A DNA stretch of 64,000 nucleotides, from positions 1 through 64,000 of the forward strand of contig WIUZ02000017.1 in the NCBI GenBank assembly GCA_015956445.1. The letters are read 5' to 3'. A program made the translations under genes and the position numbers. The notes under the pieces are model-generated. The model was given only the letters and a program-made list of their open reading frames with translations, was not told where the DNA came from and did no database searches. This DNA comes from Thelephora terrestris. Lineage: Eukaryota; Basidiomycota; Agaricomycetes; Thelephorales; Thelephoraceae. Below, piece by piece: positions 22,059 through 35,582 of the stretch (position 1 is the stretch's first letter; every line of letters starts with the position of its first letter).

Positions 22059-25000
22059 TCAAAAATCTCTCGTACCAAGGCCTCTCTCTCTCGCTGTCAT
22101 CCATTCCTGTCTTATGCTCCCAACGTACGGCTCGTTCCCCGGCCAAGCCTCATGGTTCGACATCGCTCCAGCAATCGGGAAGAAAGGTCCTCTCGAAATC
22201 CCCGGACCACCAAGGTCCTCATCGTCCGATTCCTCTCGGATCCGGTTTGCAGAACCAATTGGCCAACGCATACGAGATGGCGCAGGTGATGAGTCCACAG
22301 TCGAAGGGTTCGCGATATCCGGGGTTGAAATCGTTCCAGACCTGGAAGGTGGAATGACAGCGAGCTTGGGAACAGGGGATTTCCGGGCAGCCTCCCTCGA
22401 AAGCGGACCAAAGGAAGACGACACGCTTCGTAACGCCATGACCGTCTTCCCGAAGGAACTCAAAATTCCCGATGACGTACGTTCTTGAACGGCTTGTTCG
22501 CTTCCCGCGGCCTGCAATTCTCCACTTGCACCTGGCTGATCATCCGCGTGGTTGAGGAAGGTGGTGTGGATCGTAGAATCCGAAAGCCCTCGGGGCCTTA
22601 ACCCCCGATGCGCCAGCGTCGCCTGGTAATCCGAATATGTAGCGGCCACTGTTGGAGACTGTACATCGACGACGGCATCTACCACCCTTGATAGCTGAGA
22701 ATTGACCCTCAGCGTGTTCCTCCCGACGGTCAAGGTTCCACTCCCAAGGCCCGGCCTCGCTTCTCCGGTTTCGTAACCTTGATGTGCAAGTTGGGACAAC
22801 GGTGAAGGCGGTTTCCTACTCGGCGTCGGAATAACGATCCAAGGATCCTGGGGAGAGATCGGTTGAGGCGCCCCCGCAAAGATTCCCATAACGCTAGCAC
22901 TCGTCCTTACCCTCATCTCCTCTTCCGATATTTGTTGTACTCCACGATTCGCCGCGTCACTCGAAGAAGGGTGCGCCGAACGTGTACTCGTGATCGCCCG
23001 TCCTGCACTGCCACTCTGGAACTCGACGTTCACAGTCGTCGTCGAAGCGGATAGCGCAGGGCTCAACTTCGGTACGACCCTTGGCGTCGGTCTTTGCGTC
23101 GCGGAAGTGCGCTCCCGGCTATTCGATCTGAGTAATCCCTGGCTCGAGGCATTTGAGGCTGACGGTTTCTCGTCTCCTCCCTGGAAGAGTTTGACGATCG
23201 GGGCGATCCATCCAGCTGCACCCCCAACTGCCCCCTTTTCCGCTAGCCCTTTCGAGGGATTCATCACCGCCTCGCTGAACTTCGGCGCAATAGACGGGTC
23301 CAAGACAATGTCATTGAGAGTAGTCCTCAATTCTCCAAGTTCGTTGAATGCGTCCTTGAGAAAATTGAAAAGGGCCCGTAAATCCTTTCGCGTGCACACC
23401 GTAACGATCCTGTCGTCCTCGAGCAACGATCGGAAGTTGGACCGCAAGAGGGCGGCTTCAGAAACGATGGAACCGACAGTAGACCTGGAGAGGTGGCTCA
23501 CGTCACCCGCAAGGTGCTGCCTCTTCAACCGACTCGTCAAAGTTAAGGCGTCCGAGAGAATCAATCGATGCAGCAAAGCGGAAGCACGTTCCAAGACCGA
23601 TGAAAGGGCCGAAGGTACGGAATCTGTCACAGAGGATGATTCCGACCTCCCATCTACACTGAGGAGATTATCGAAAGCCGCCGATGGAGAAGGAGCAAGT
23701 GAGGATCTCGAATGCGGGTGCGGATCGGTTTGTACACCCCTCGATCGGGTAAGTAAGAGCAGGGATCGTCTATTCGCAGGTGTGGCGGCCACTGTTTCCC
23801 CATCTAGCTCCATTGGAGGTCGAGATGGGGTGAAAAAGCCATCAATTTGCGTGTTCCTACCCCAAGGGTCAGGAGATGCCGGATCCCTGTCGGAGCTCGG
23901 GGTGGGGGGTTCCTATAAACGGGACGTTTGTCTGAGAGTCCGGAATTAAAAACTTTGGGCTACTGACATGGCCGTATTGATTCCTTTCCGCACTCACCGC
24001 CCTCTTGCCAAGCCTGGTAAACCCCGCTCCCCCGCTGTATGATCGTGTAGATCGGGGCGATAACGGAGCAAGGCTCAATGGAGGTAGTTGCATTGAAGAT
24101 TTCGCACTAGCTGAGCGGTGCCTCGAGTATATTCTGTTCTCGCTGGCGCGTAGTTCGTCTAGTTCTTCCTGCAATGCGCGGAAGTCTTCCCGAGATTCTG
24201 ATAAAAGACGCTGGAGTTCTTCCCCATCGCGTTTAAGCATCTCGTTATCCGTTACGAGTGTCTCGAGAACCTTGGTAACTTCGTCGGTAGGTGTGATTGG
24301 GGTGTTGGGCTCGGCCTAGATAAATAGGTGTAAACACGATCAACACAAGGGCTCGTGCTGAGAATGATAAAAAAAAAGCGCATGAAACCCACCTTAGACC
24401 CGAGCCAAGCTTCCAGCTGCGACCTAGCTCCTTGCGAAATCTCCTCGGACAACTCCAACCTGTGGTTTCTTTGTTGGTCCAACTCCGTGTGCAACGTGGT
24501 TAGCTGTTCTTGTAACCTAGACACCCGATCACGTAGGGATATGATCCTGGCTTCAGCCACACGGGATCTTTGATTCGAACTGTCCCTTTCTTGCTGAATG
24601 TCTTCTTTCTCCATTGTTACACGCGCCAACCGGGACTCGAGGCCAGCGCATTTAGCGTGTTGTGTAGTGAGACGGCTTAGGTTCGATCGAGTGTCTTGGA
24701 GTTCTTGGAGTACGACGTTATTTGAAGCTTCAGACACTTCGTTGTTTACCAACGCCTTCGCGAGCCGCTAACAAAGAAGGACGGAGTTACCTTACGTCAG
24801 CAGAGTTAAGTGGAGGTAGCATATATTGCGGTTCACCTTCTCTAATGAAGCGTTATGTGATCGCAGTTCGTCCACCTCGCTATGAAGTCGTGTATTAACA
24901 TCGTCGGTCCTCGGGTGGCGGTGGACGTAAGCCTCGTGTCTCTGCAACAGAGCCTGGCCGACCTCTACCCGCGTGTTCCATAGCGCAGCACACACGCGTT

Positions 25001-25195
25001 CAAGCCCCGTTTAGCGACCCAGTCAATCAAAGACAAACCTTGACAACGGAGCTCACCAGCGCAAAGGATCAAGCGACTTTCCAGTTTCACCTTGGACTCC
25101 ATCCACGCCTGGTGGTTGGCGCATTCGTCTTTACCACAGCAACAGCTTAGGTTGTCTGGGAGTGGCGGGCCCGGCATTCTGGAGAATTCGGCCAT
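22059..25195 (-). CDS. Coiled-coil protein, 947 residues, unknown role
   Basis: Exons 25195-25057, 24964-24837, 24767-24393, 24315-23968 and 23912-22059 join in phase through introns of 92, 69, 77 and 55 nt. The N-terminus has a CCCGKDEC cluster. Residues 60-330 are continuous heptad coiled coil (for example RLARVTMEKEDIQQERD and RDRVSRLQEQLTTLHTEL). Ser/Pro-rich linkers follow, then a conserved-looking helical domain around residues 430-560 (LLHRLILSDALTLTSRLKRQ and CTRKDLRALFNFLKDAFNEL). The C-terminal third is disordered. I do not recognise the family; a cytoskeletal or polarity scaffold would fit the shape, but this is a guess. Confidence 0.8.
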
Positions 25196-25567
25196 CGCTG
25201 AGGTGAGGTCGCCGATTGTAGCTGAAGCATCTCGTAGACTTAATGTGAGAGGTGACTCTGGAGTACGCGGATGTGGGGGTTCCAGGTTATCTGTCGTTGT
25301 GACGAAACTCGACTCAGAGTCCTGCGGTTGGAGGGGGTGAGTTGGGAAGTAACTTCCTGAAGACCTACGAATATCTCAGATAAACAAAAGATCAAAGAAC
25401 GAAAGTTGGCCCACATTTAATAGGTTGCGTTAGAGTTGTGGTGTTGTTAGATATCCTCCGTCCTGAGCCTGCAGCGGAGGAGTGAATGGTTGACGTTGAT
25501 CTTGAGCAAGTTCGGTTGCAGTCACGATCACCAAACCTGAATCAATCCCTTTTAACGAAGCTGGTGC

Positions 25568-26595
25568 ATGGCTTCTGCCCGGCAACAACCACTCTCAATA
25601 GCCGGTTTCACCGTCCTCCCTGTGCTCTACAACAAATCCGCAACCCACTGTATCTACGCCCGCATTCACGAACAAGCGAAGGCCAAGGCCAACGATACAC
25701 TACCAGGAGGAAGGACGCTGTTCCTTGTCAATGTTCCTCCAGACGCTACAGAGCGCCAGTTATCGCTCTTTTTCAACTATGCAGGGACTGTCGAACGGGT
25801 AGAGTTTTATGACGACTCCACTACGGACGCTCTTGAGGAGGATATCTCGATATCTTCTGACGAGGATAGCGAGGTCGAGCAAGATGTAGAAACCGATCAC
25901 AACACCTCACAACCTCCGAAAAAAGGGAAAAAATCAAAGGAGAATGCTAAAAAACGACTCCCAGAGGTCGTCCCTCTACCCACCACCCCTCTACGCACAC
26001 TGCGGCGGTCCGGTCAAACTTGTCACGTCGTTTTCCTCGATCCCTCGTCCGCAGAATCCGCCCTCGCTTCCTCCCACGTTCAAAAGCCTCGCCTATGGCC
26101 GTCAGACCCCGAAGTTCCCACAGGCCTTTCTCACTATCTTGCCCAATACGACGCCATTCGCCCCCCGCTCGACGTTATCCGCGATCATGCCCGCACTGCA
26201 ACGGACCTTTACGACTACCATAGGGAGAAAGACAGGCAAAAGTCCAAGTACAAGAAAGGGGAGGCTATCGTAGATGAAGACGGATTCACCCTCGTGACTC
26301 GGGGTGGAGCATATGGCAAGACGTTAGGAGGTGGTGTTGCCGTTGCGGACAAGAAATTCGTAGCTGAGGTGAGCAAGGGGAAGCGTGCCAAGAAAAAAAA
26401 GAAGAGGGAAACGGAGGTTTTCTATGCCTTCCAGTTGCACGAAAAGAAACGACAAGGTGCGCGCTGTGGTTTTGTTTCCGCATAATTCTCTTGCTGACGC
26501 CTCCTCCAGCAACTTTGGACCTACAAGCCAAATTCAAACAAGATGTAGAGAAAATTGCGGCTCAAAAAGCAAAACGTAGATTCAAACCGTACTGA
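25568..26595 (+). CDS. RRP7: Ribosomal RNA-processing protein 7 (RRP7)
   Basis: A nucleolar factor of the UTP-C/CURI complex in small-subunit ribosome assembly. Exons 25568-26456 and 26510-26595 give 324 residues. An RRM-like domain starts with TLFLVNVPPDATERQLSLFF. An acidic insert lies at about 90-120, a second RRM part holds CHVVFLDPSSAESAL, and the RRP7 C-terminal helix runs from DEDGFTLVTRGG through EVFYAFQLHEKKRQ to the family-typical ending RRFKPY. The last exon is required to reach that ending. Confidence 0.92.
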
Positions 26596-26797
26596 CACGC
26601 TGTAACACTGGTATATTGCATAAGATTAACCAAAACCCATATCAAAGGAGACCGAGCGAAATAAGTAGTACAAGCATGACGGACAATACAGAAAAGAGAA
26701 GAAGAGGATACGATGCCCTGAGGGCAGATCATGAACATGACTTAGCAACGTATGTGTCATCAATTGACAAGGTTACAAGGTTTTGATAGCGTGTCAC

Positions 26798-28014
26798 TCA
26801 AACGTCAGACATGCTGCTGATGATGCCAGCACGCCCAGCCTCGCCTCCGATGAAGTTGCTTGGCCCTTCATTCCTGCCCAACTGAGACATGACGTCGGTC
26901 TGAAGGTGCATCGGGACGAAGACGACCTTGGAGCTCGAAGTCTTGGCCATATTCTGGAGCGCCTCTAGTTGCCTGATCTGCATGGCCGCCGGAGAAGCCA
27001 AAATATCGGCGGCTTGCCTCATGAGCCTAGCCGCATCCACCTCCGCGCGGGCAGCAATAACTTTGGATTCACCAATCCGCTTCTGCTGCGCGGCCGAGGA
27101 AAGAGAGGCGGCAACGTCTGGGGAGAAGATTATATCCTTGATGAGGATACCTTCGATGGAGACACCCCATTTGTCGGCGATATCCCCAACGATTTCGGCG
27201 ATCTCGAAAGCGATGACTTCACGCTCGGTCACGACGCTCTGGACAGCGCGCGCACCGACAACGTGACGAAGGGTAGTTTGGGCACGTTCCACAAGAGCCT
27301 GGCGAAGGTCGGAGATACCGAAGGCCGCGCGGTATGGGTTGGTAATCTGGAAATAGATGACCGAGTCGCTGCGAAAGAGATCACTCAGTTTTAGACCTTT
27401 GCGAAGGAATCGACATGGACTCACATTTCGACGTCAACGTTGTCCCTGGTGATAACCTTCTGCCTTCCAACAGCAGTGATTTGAATCTTGACGTCCACGA
27501 TGCGAAGAGACTCGGTGCAAACGTTGATCTGGACCAATCCCGGATCCACTGACTTGTAGAACTGTCCGAATCGCTGGACGAGTCCGACCGAACCTTGTTC
27601 AACGCTTCGGAACGGATTGGGGAAGGGGCAGCAGGGGATGGCGCCCACGAAGCCGACGCAACTGCCTAGGCAATGCATCATGGATCCATAGAAGCCATGT
27701 GTGACCTCTCCAGAGCCAAGATCCTGAGCGTAAGAAGGCTGCATCTCGCTCCTCTTCAGGGGCTCGACATGAATGACGTGCTTGGATAGGTCGGGCTTCT
27801 TCATGGTCGAGGTGGTCGGCTGGTCGGCTGTGACTGCACGATAACGCGTGTCAGGATTGGTTCCTTTGGAGGACGTTCTCTGGGGGAACGAGGACTCACC
27901 ATGAGGGGCGTAATGATCCACGACGTTGCCCGAGTCAGAGTCAGATGTCGCACGGTCCTTGCGTTCAAATTCACGACCGTTGCCGGTGTTGACAGTGTTG
28001 TTCAAGTCGGACAT
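26798..28014 (-). CDS. Stomatin-like band-7 (SPFH) membrane protein
   Basis: Two exons (28014-27425, 27368-26798) give 386 residues. The N-terminal 110 residues are hydrophilic and variable. A hydrophobic Cys-rich loop follows (CLGSCVGFVGAIPCCPFPNPF), likely the membrane hairpin. The SPFH domain then reads GSVGLVQRFGQFYKSVDPGL, RDNVDVEIDSVIYFQI and RHVVGARAVQSVVTEREVIA, and a helical stretch AQQKRIGESKVIAARAEVD is typical of stomatins. Such proteins organise membrane domains and regulate channels or proteases. The Cys-rich hairpin could be palmitoylated. Fungal homologues of this shape are widespread. Confidence 0.88.
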
Positions 28015-30075
28015 CGCTGAGGAAGTGGATGAGGTGAGGCTGCGACTTGGGAGTCTGTTTATAAGTTGCAAGGGTACTAAGCGCCCTCAAGCCTTGAGGC
28101 ATCCTCCGCAGCAGTGGGTACGGATCAATCTTAGTCAATCTTCCGTCACTCCTTGTGACTGACCACAGCCACGCTGAATCTGTACTCGTACCGCAGTCGG
28201 ATTCTTGTCCTGAGGTCTCCTTCCAAGTTCCAGCATATGTTTCATTCTCTTTGGCTATCGCACGCAGAAAAGATTCACAAGCGAGAAGAAGACTGCCCCT
28301 TTCAAGGGAGACAGTCCCAATCTCTTGAGGCAAGACCGGAAATGCGAGCGAGGCACTGCTACAATACCCTCTGGTTTTCCACATAATCACAGATCCGCCT
28401 TTAGTGGCCGCACAGCCTCTGGTGTTCTTTCGCCTCCTTCTTTCTTTCTGATGAGGGGCTGAAACTACCAGTCACAAGACGCGAAAATCTCGGCTTAAAC
28501 TCATAGTTCGTGCGGCAATCGCGACCGATTATACTGATTCGGCTGCACTTCAAAGCACAACCTCTCACAGTCGTCCTCTGTGCAGGGCAGTGGTACATTC
28601 CGGCCGTGAGAAGACATCCGCAGTCCGTGGGAGGGTTCGCATCCCTAGGATTTCCGTGCTGCGCTCATTTAGTCCACGGAACTTTTCGTGCAAATGCTGC
28701 GCTGATGGTTTCAGAGAGGGCGAAAGTGGCTGGAAAGCGGATGCTACCGGGCAAGGAGCCCAGCGCCCATTTGGGATCTAGAGCATCTCGACTTCTCCTC
28801 GGCCCCCGACAGAGTACTAGTATATCGACGAACACGTGCGTGCGTCAATCCTCCTCATGCATTTTCAGCTGTCTAGGCGGTCATCCTAGGTTTCGAATAT
28901 ACCCGTGAGCTGTGCAGATGCACCCGTATGAACCCCCCTTCCGCCTCGCCTCGCCCCCTCACGGACAGTTCAGCGCTTTTGATGGGGTAAGGAATGCCTA
29001 GGAAACACGGACGGTGGGCGCACACCTTTCGTCGGTCCGAGTTCAATGGGCTATGTTCGTGAAAGACCGGTCGTCGAGCGTGGGGCATTTCCCAGACTTC
29101 GGTAACCTTACCGGAAAAAACCCCTTCTCGCAAGGCGAGTGTCACCTTTCCCTTCCCCTGGGGCCCTGATGCGCCTCCCCACCAACGGAGCGAGATCTTG
29201 TTACGGCAGACTTGAAGGAATGGTCGCTTTGGGATGCTGTCGGACAATAACCCAGTATGCCAACACTGTCAAGGTCATCAGGAGCTGTCCCATCCGTTCA
29301 TCGTATCGGGGCAAAGTAATAAGAAGGCTCGGCTATACCCCTGGTCTGTCGTGGGTATGGTAATGGTCACCCGCTGTTCGCGCGTTGTTGACTTTGTGAT
29401 TCCGAGGTCAATCGCCCACCTGGTCAACATCACCTTGCAGTTGGATCTCTATCGCTTTAACATGCATATGTGGTACGCCGGGAAAGGGTATCAGCGCTTC
29501 TCGCTCATCATGGTTTTGGTGTTGAAAAGACTGTTGTGTAAACACAGGATGTGAATGTTGAATGAAAGTTTTGCTTCGAATTGCAGGCAGTTAAGTTGCT
29601 GAGATTCATACGCCAGCAGTTAATCCCATCCAAGCACACAGCTGGCCAATCACCGCCATCCATTCTCACACCATGACACCAGTACGTATTGCAGCGATGG
29701 TGGCTAACCATTTCTGACCCGATTTCAATGCCACCAGCAAGTTTTACACAACGTCCTGACCCACTACTTGAGACCACCTGACTTGTACCCCTCGCTAAAT
29801 GTGAAGAAAGTTGGTGATTCTGCAGATGCTTGCCTCCGTTTCCGTCGTAGGCGGTGATCGATTGATCATTCAAACATTCAGGGCACGATTCCCACGAGTG
29901 CTTCGCATTTCCTCATTTTCCGAACTGGTCCCGGTCCCGATCTTGAGGGTGACACGTGGCTTCGCTCACGTTCAAAGCTTTTTGGGTCAAGAGCGTCGGG
30001 AGATCGGGTTATAACAAGCACCAGTGCGGACCCTTGCCTCGTTGATTAATTCTTTGCAAGGTTTCCAAGACCTCT
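28015..30075. other. 2-kb gene-free stretch
   Basis: Between the divergent band-7 and esterase genes. Several 60-130 codon frames overlap on both strands, none with motif or consistent splicing. I see no repeat boundary or RNA gene. It is the longest gene-free stretch in the conserved middle part. Confidence 0.4.
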
Positions 30076-31693
30076 ATGCTGCTCGACCACGTGAAGGAGA
30101 AGTTCGCTGTAGGGGCGACGACTTTTGTCCTTCAGATTCCAACCCGCACGTTCGGGTCTGCAATTCTAACACGGAACGCCCAACCTAGACCGGCATTGCA
30201 GCTCTCGGAGGTTGCGTTCTCAGTGTATTACCCAACTCACTCGGACCTATCGACGAAAAAGTATCGATACCTGGATTGGATAGTGAGGTACAGTTCTTTT
30301 GAGGTCTCGTGTTTACTTTATAGACCTTCTGAGGCCAATCTTATTTCCCAGACCAATTAGAGGCTCGCTGGCTGGCATCGCTTACTTCACAGGTAAGTGC
30401 CAGCCCAGGTTGAAACCTGTGTCTAACAGATCCCGTCCCCCATAATTACAGGCATTCCGTCTTGGCTACTACAGCCCATATTCTTTTTCTATGCTTCTCT
30501 CATAAAGGTAGAGAGTATTCAATTGAAGAATAATACATTTTCCGGCGCTCATATGGTGATTTGTGAAGATACCCGTTCATTCCAACGCACCGATGCTCCC
30601 CCCGACTGCGAAAGGAGATTATACCAAGACGTGGCCACTCGTAGTATTCTCTCACGGGCTTGCTGGACAACGTACGACGTATAGGTGCGTGCGTGCGACG
30701 CGCATCGCCCCCATTTTCGTACTGAGTCCGAAATTTCAGTCATCTATGCGCGAGGATCGCTTCTAGGGGTAAGGTTGTCGTGGTGATGGAACACAGGGAC
30801 GGCAGTGGAACGTTCTGTTACCCCAAGTCGCCAGAAACGGGCAAGAGAGATCCCCTCCTTTACATCAAAGCCGCAGACACATCGTGCGTTTCCTATATAG
30901 CCGCGCTATCTATATCTCATGCCGGTTTTAAGGTACGGAGAAAAGTGTAAATTCGAGTTTCGAAGAGAACAGCTCGAGCTCCGACGGTTCGAGATCTACG
31001 CTGCCGTGGATGCGTTGAAGAAGCTATCCGTCAACGGCGACCGCGGGAACCTATCTACAATCGACAACAGCGAACTGGAGTGGTCAGACTTCCGAGGGAA
31101 CATTGGATTCGATGCCCTGCAGTTGACTGGTCACTCCTTTGGCGCTGCTACCCTCCTTTCATTTCTATCCCATGAACCAACCAAGGGCTTTGAACCGCTC
31201 CCAGTGACGCATGCCCTGTTTTTAGATCCGTGGTTAGAGCCATTTGAGAAACCCGGCCCTGCCCAAGCGAGCAGGAATGCTCTGGTCAGGAAGGTCGTCC
31301 TGAATTCCGAAGGGTTTACTTTGTGGAAGGATCATATGGCTCAAATGATTGAGGTGGCCAAGGACTGGGGCAACGTGTCCATATACACGATTGGTATGAT
31401 CAACTAGGTGGCTGCATCTCAAGTCCACACCCTCACTTTTGGTTTGTCCAGCCCGTGCAACACACCAAAGCTTCTCGGATTACAAAGTCCTGCTCCCAAG
31501 ACTCTTTATCGGCAGGAACGTTGAACTCCTTGAGAAGATTTCGGAGTTGTCAGTTGCGTTCCTTGATGATTGCATGGAGGATACACTTGCGCTCTCTTCG
31601 ACCCGCGAGATGGAGGTTGAGACGGTGAAGGGCCGAAGCGGTAAAGAGAAAAGGCGGCTGATTGCGAATCCTGGGGATATCATCGTGCACTAG
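30076..31693 (+). CDS. Platelet-activating factor acetylhydrolase-like esterase
   Basis: A serine hydrolase of the PAF-AH group II/plasma type, acting on short-chain or oxidised phospholipids. Exons 30076-30287, 30352-30392, 30452-30507, 30569-30684, 30740-30883, 30933-31393 and 31452-31693 give 423 residues. Motifs are APMLPP, WPLVVFSHGLAGQRTTYS (oxyanion loop), VVVVMEHRDGSGTF and the nucleophile elbow GHSFG with Ser258. A catalytic Asp candidate lies in LFLDPWLEPF, and the His candidate is in ATHQSFSDY. There is no signal peptide, so it is probably cytosolic. The small second and third exons are supported by phase and by the WIVRPIRGSLAGIAYFTG reading. Confidence 0.88.
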
Positions 31694-32602
31694 CTGTCCT
31701 TCAGAAATCTAATACCGGAGACCATAGAATCTAGAACAGAGATACGGCGTTCGGATGATATCGTTTTGAGGGCGAGCCTGTGACTTCTTTCCGTTCCCAA
31801 AGGCTGGGGCTGAGAATTGAGTGTATCGTGCCAGTTTTCCGGGCTTAGCCTACCTCGCCCGGAAAAATACATTTGACCTTCTTCCAAAGGGTGGTGTCCG
31901 AGACCTTGGGGGACTTGCACTTGATATACGTCAGAAAGTAGCCCAGTCGAGGGATAGGTGGGGTGGGGGAGACGGTATACAGGTGGGAATAGCCTGACGA
32001 TGGATTTTGGTGATAATCCCGTGAGAGGAGAAGGATGCTTTCTGGGAGAGGAGTGAAACGGTGGACGCGAGATTCTTGAGTAAACGATCCTGTGTCCTGG
32101 CCGATGATTCGAATGACTTGGACATTGCAGGTAAGGGGGGGGCTCGCTCTGGACCTTGTTTACCCACCATCCGCATGCATGGCTTTCCTGCATTGGCGTT
32201 CAACGCCTAGACGTGGGACGGGATTCTGCCTGAACCAAGGGCTACAGCGCAAGTCCGACGTTCAACTGGTCACTAACGGTGAAGAACTCGGCGCTGTGGG
32301 ATAGGCAACCATTACTTCGGTCAACCCGTGGCCTTGAGATGAGCGGGCCACTTTAGTCAAGATGCACAACGGAGAGTCATTATCATCCCAGACACGGCTG
32401 ATGATCTTGTCAACGAGTAGGTTCGTAGTTTCATTTCTAGCGCTGAGGTAGCGATCTTGCGCGTTAAGCCTGCGATATCTTGGATGTTTGTTGATGCGAT
32501 GATTTGAGTGTGTATGGCTGCAATATTAAGTTCCGTGCAGTGGCATGAGTCACGGCCAACTCGATCATTCGTTGGCCGCATACTCCTTCTCCCTCAGCCT
32601 CG
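31694..32602. other. Intergenic with one doubtful minus-strand frame
   Basis: On the minus strand, from an ATG near 32125, a frame gives MSKSFESSARTQDRLLKNL and about 45 more residues ending in HLSLDWATF at 31931. A neighbouring frame continues plausibly (YIKCKSPKVSD), but no GT-AG intron joins them well. It may be a small unknown gene or a relic; I assign no function. Confidence 0.3.
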
Positions 32603-35402
32603 ATGCCCCCCAAGCCAACTCTGACGACAGAAGAAATCGATGTTCTCGCGGAAAAGTTCGAGACCATTGGTCTAAATCAAGCTAAGGCCAAAGATGCCGC
32701 GAAGAGCCCCAAGATTGCAGAACCACTGAAACATCTAGTCGAGACCTTCAAACTTGCAGAACGATCAGTCAGTGATAAACAAGCCTCACTACTCGTGCAT
32801 TTTGCCCCTCCGAGTTCCAAGCTCTCCAATGACCAAGAGAGAAAATACATCGTTGATAGGATCATCGACGGGAAGCTCAAATCCACCGATCAGGTCAATG
32901 GTAAGCCTGGCATCCTGACCGCCTTTGCCTGATAAGAGTAACCTAATCTACGAAGCTGCAATAAAGTACTTTGAAACCCATTCGCTCCCTGTGGATGACT
33001 CGGCCTTTGATGAAGAGTGTGGTGTGGGTGCGTGCTAGTTTCACCCTAGCAGAGCGCCAATAGGTTGATCTGATGTCAATCCTCAGGGTTTAGCATCACA
33101 CCGGAGGATCTCTATGCTCGAGCTACGTCTTACGTTACTGCGAACGCCGTTTCCGGCTGGCAAAGCCTGAGTGCCGTAATTGGCGGTTTAAAGACCACTC
33201 CGGATCTGCGATGGGCAAACCCGTTAGACCTGAAAAATGCGGTCGAAAAGGCTTTCGTAGATACATTTGGGAGGAAGGAAGATGCCCTTGCCAAGCTGAA
33301 AGCTGAAAAGGCCAAGGTGATCAACAGATAATCGTTACCCGTAACTCCACCTCTCATCCTCGTCGTAGGACGTGAAGAAGCCTACATCAAAGGACTCCAC
33401 TTCTGAGAGCGTCCAGGAGCCTTCCGTCAAGACCGTGTTCGAGCAGGGGTTCCTGGGCGGTCTACACAAGCCAGGTGGAAATCCACAGATCAAGCCCGAA
33501 TTGCGAGAAAAACACCTCGCGGCTACTGGAGGTCAGGTTTGGACGCGGTTCCCCCCAGAACCGAACGGATACCTCCACATTGGCCATTCCAAGGCCATCT
33601 TCGTCGACTTTGGTTATGCTGCTCATCATGGTGGCAAGACGTACCTTCGATACGACGACACGAATCCAGAAGCGGAGGAGGGGAGGTATTTTGAGAGCAT
33701 CCTCGAGACAGTGAGGTGGCTTGGCTATGAGCCTTGGAAGATTACCTACTCCAGCGATTATTTCGATCAACTCTACAACTTGGCCGTGGAACTCATCAAA
33801 CGAGACAAGGGTTATGTCTGCCTGTGTACACGTGAGTCTTCGGCTTTGCGTTCCAGATTCATCTCTTCAACCCCCAAAACAGCGGAGGAAATCCATGCCA
33901 ACCGGGGCGGCGAGAAGAGCCTAACGCGAAAGGCTTGTCTCCACCGAACGCGTCCCGTCGCCGATTCTTTGGCCGACTTTCAGAAGATGAAGGAGGGAGA
34001 ATTCGCTCCGGGTGAGGCCGTATTGAGAATGAAACAAGACCTAGAAAGCGGTAACCCTCAGATGTGGGATTTAATCGCGTACCGAGTCCTTCTTTCTCCT
34101 CATCACCGAACTGGTGATCGCTGGAAGGTATACCCAACATACGACTTCACTCACTGTCTTGTCGATAGCTTTGAGAACATATCGTAAGCATTTACCTCCG
34201 CTCATGATTCACGAGGTCTGATTACCCGTCCAAGGCACTCGTTGTGTACGGTGGAGTTTGTTCTATCCCGAGAGTCCTACGACTGGCTATGCGATGTTCT
34301 GGAGGTTTACAAGCCCCGCCAATCCGAATTTGGTCGATTGAACGTGACGGGAACAGTCATGTCGAAACGAAAGATTCTCAAGCTGGTGAAGGAAGGATAC
34401 ATTCGTGATTGGGATGACCCTCGGTTGTATACCCTCATCGCGCTCAGGAGACGTGGTGTCCCTCCGGGTGCCATCCTCTCTTTCGTCAGCACGCTCGGCG
34501 TGTCCACTTCCACCACCGCGATTCAAGTTACCCGCTTAGAACAAACGATAAGACAGTATCTGGAAAACTCCGTCCCACGGTTGCTCATGGTCCTTCGGCC
34601 TCTCAAAGTCACAATCGAGAATCTGGAAGAGGACCATATCTCCATCGTGGAGAAACCGTTGCATCCTAAAGTACCCGAGTTGGGAAATTCCAAGGTCCCA
34701 TTCACGAAGACGATATATATCGAGTCGGAAGATTTCAGGCTAGAAGACTCGAAGGATTACTTCCGTCTTGCTCCTGGAAAGACCGTCGGTCTCTTTGGAG
34801 TTCCCCATCCCATCACCTGCACCTCGTACAAGACCGACCCAGCGACTAGTACCGTCGTGGAAGTTATCGCCAGACTCGAGAATTCCGGTCAGGCGAAGAA
34901 GCCCAAGGCATTTATCCAATGGGTCGCAGAACATGCTCCGAGTGGAAGCCCAATCCGAGTCGACGAGGCCAGGATCTTCCACCAGCTGTTTAAGAGTGAC
35001 AACCCTGCAGCATCTCCTGACTACTTGGCGGATATCAATCCAGACAGTTTGGAGGTCGTCAAGGGAGCGTTGCTTGAGACTGGATTCTTGACTCTTGCCA
35101 AGAAGTTGTGGAGGGATGCTATCGCAGAGAGTACGGCGAGGACAGAGAAGGCGCTGAAGGAGAACGAGACAAGAGTTAACGGTACTGACGACGATACACC
35201 CCGAGCCACTAGTGATCAACTGGTAGGTAAGGAGTGCATCAGGTTCCAGGGATTACGCGTGGCATACTTCGCGGTGGACAAGGACTCTACGCTCCGGTTT
35301 TTGGAGGAAGGTGATGATGTCGTTCCTGTGCTCAAGGATGGGGATTCCATAGTCCTCAACAGGATTGTGAGTTTGAAGGAAGATGCTGGAAAGACTGCAT
35401 AG
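32603..35402 (+). CDS. GLN4: Glutaminyl-tRNA synthetase, cytosolic
   Basis: A class I aminoacyl-tRNA synthetase charging tRNA-Gln. Exons 32603-32900, 32956-33027, 33087-33316, 33369-33831, 33883-34183 and 34235-35402 give 843 residues. Residues 1-200 are the eukaryotic N-terminal appended domain, then [16 protein letters not shown] carries HIGH at about 270-273 and [12 protein letters not shown] follows. The catalytic core continues with [13 protein letters not shown], and MSKRK at 497-501 is the KMSKS-equivalent loop. A two-lobed anticodon-binding barrel fills the rest. Length and order match yeast and human enzymes. Confidence 0.95.
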
Positions 35403-35582
35403 ATAGATCTCGTTGCTTTGCGTTACATTCTCGGTTTTTTACAAACATGTTTAATAGTACAAATGTTCAGTCAGCACAGCAAGAAGCAAAGCCACGATAA
35501 TACCAGGCCACGAGATACAAGAAACAGTAAAAGGAGTACATGAAGCAGAGGTAGCTATGCACGTGCGTAGATGATGCTGGGG

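Noticed and set aside
22990-23949. 319-codon plus-strand frame
   Set aside because: It is the antisense shadow of the long last exon of the 947-residue coiled-coil protein, whose composition keeps the opposite strand open.
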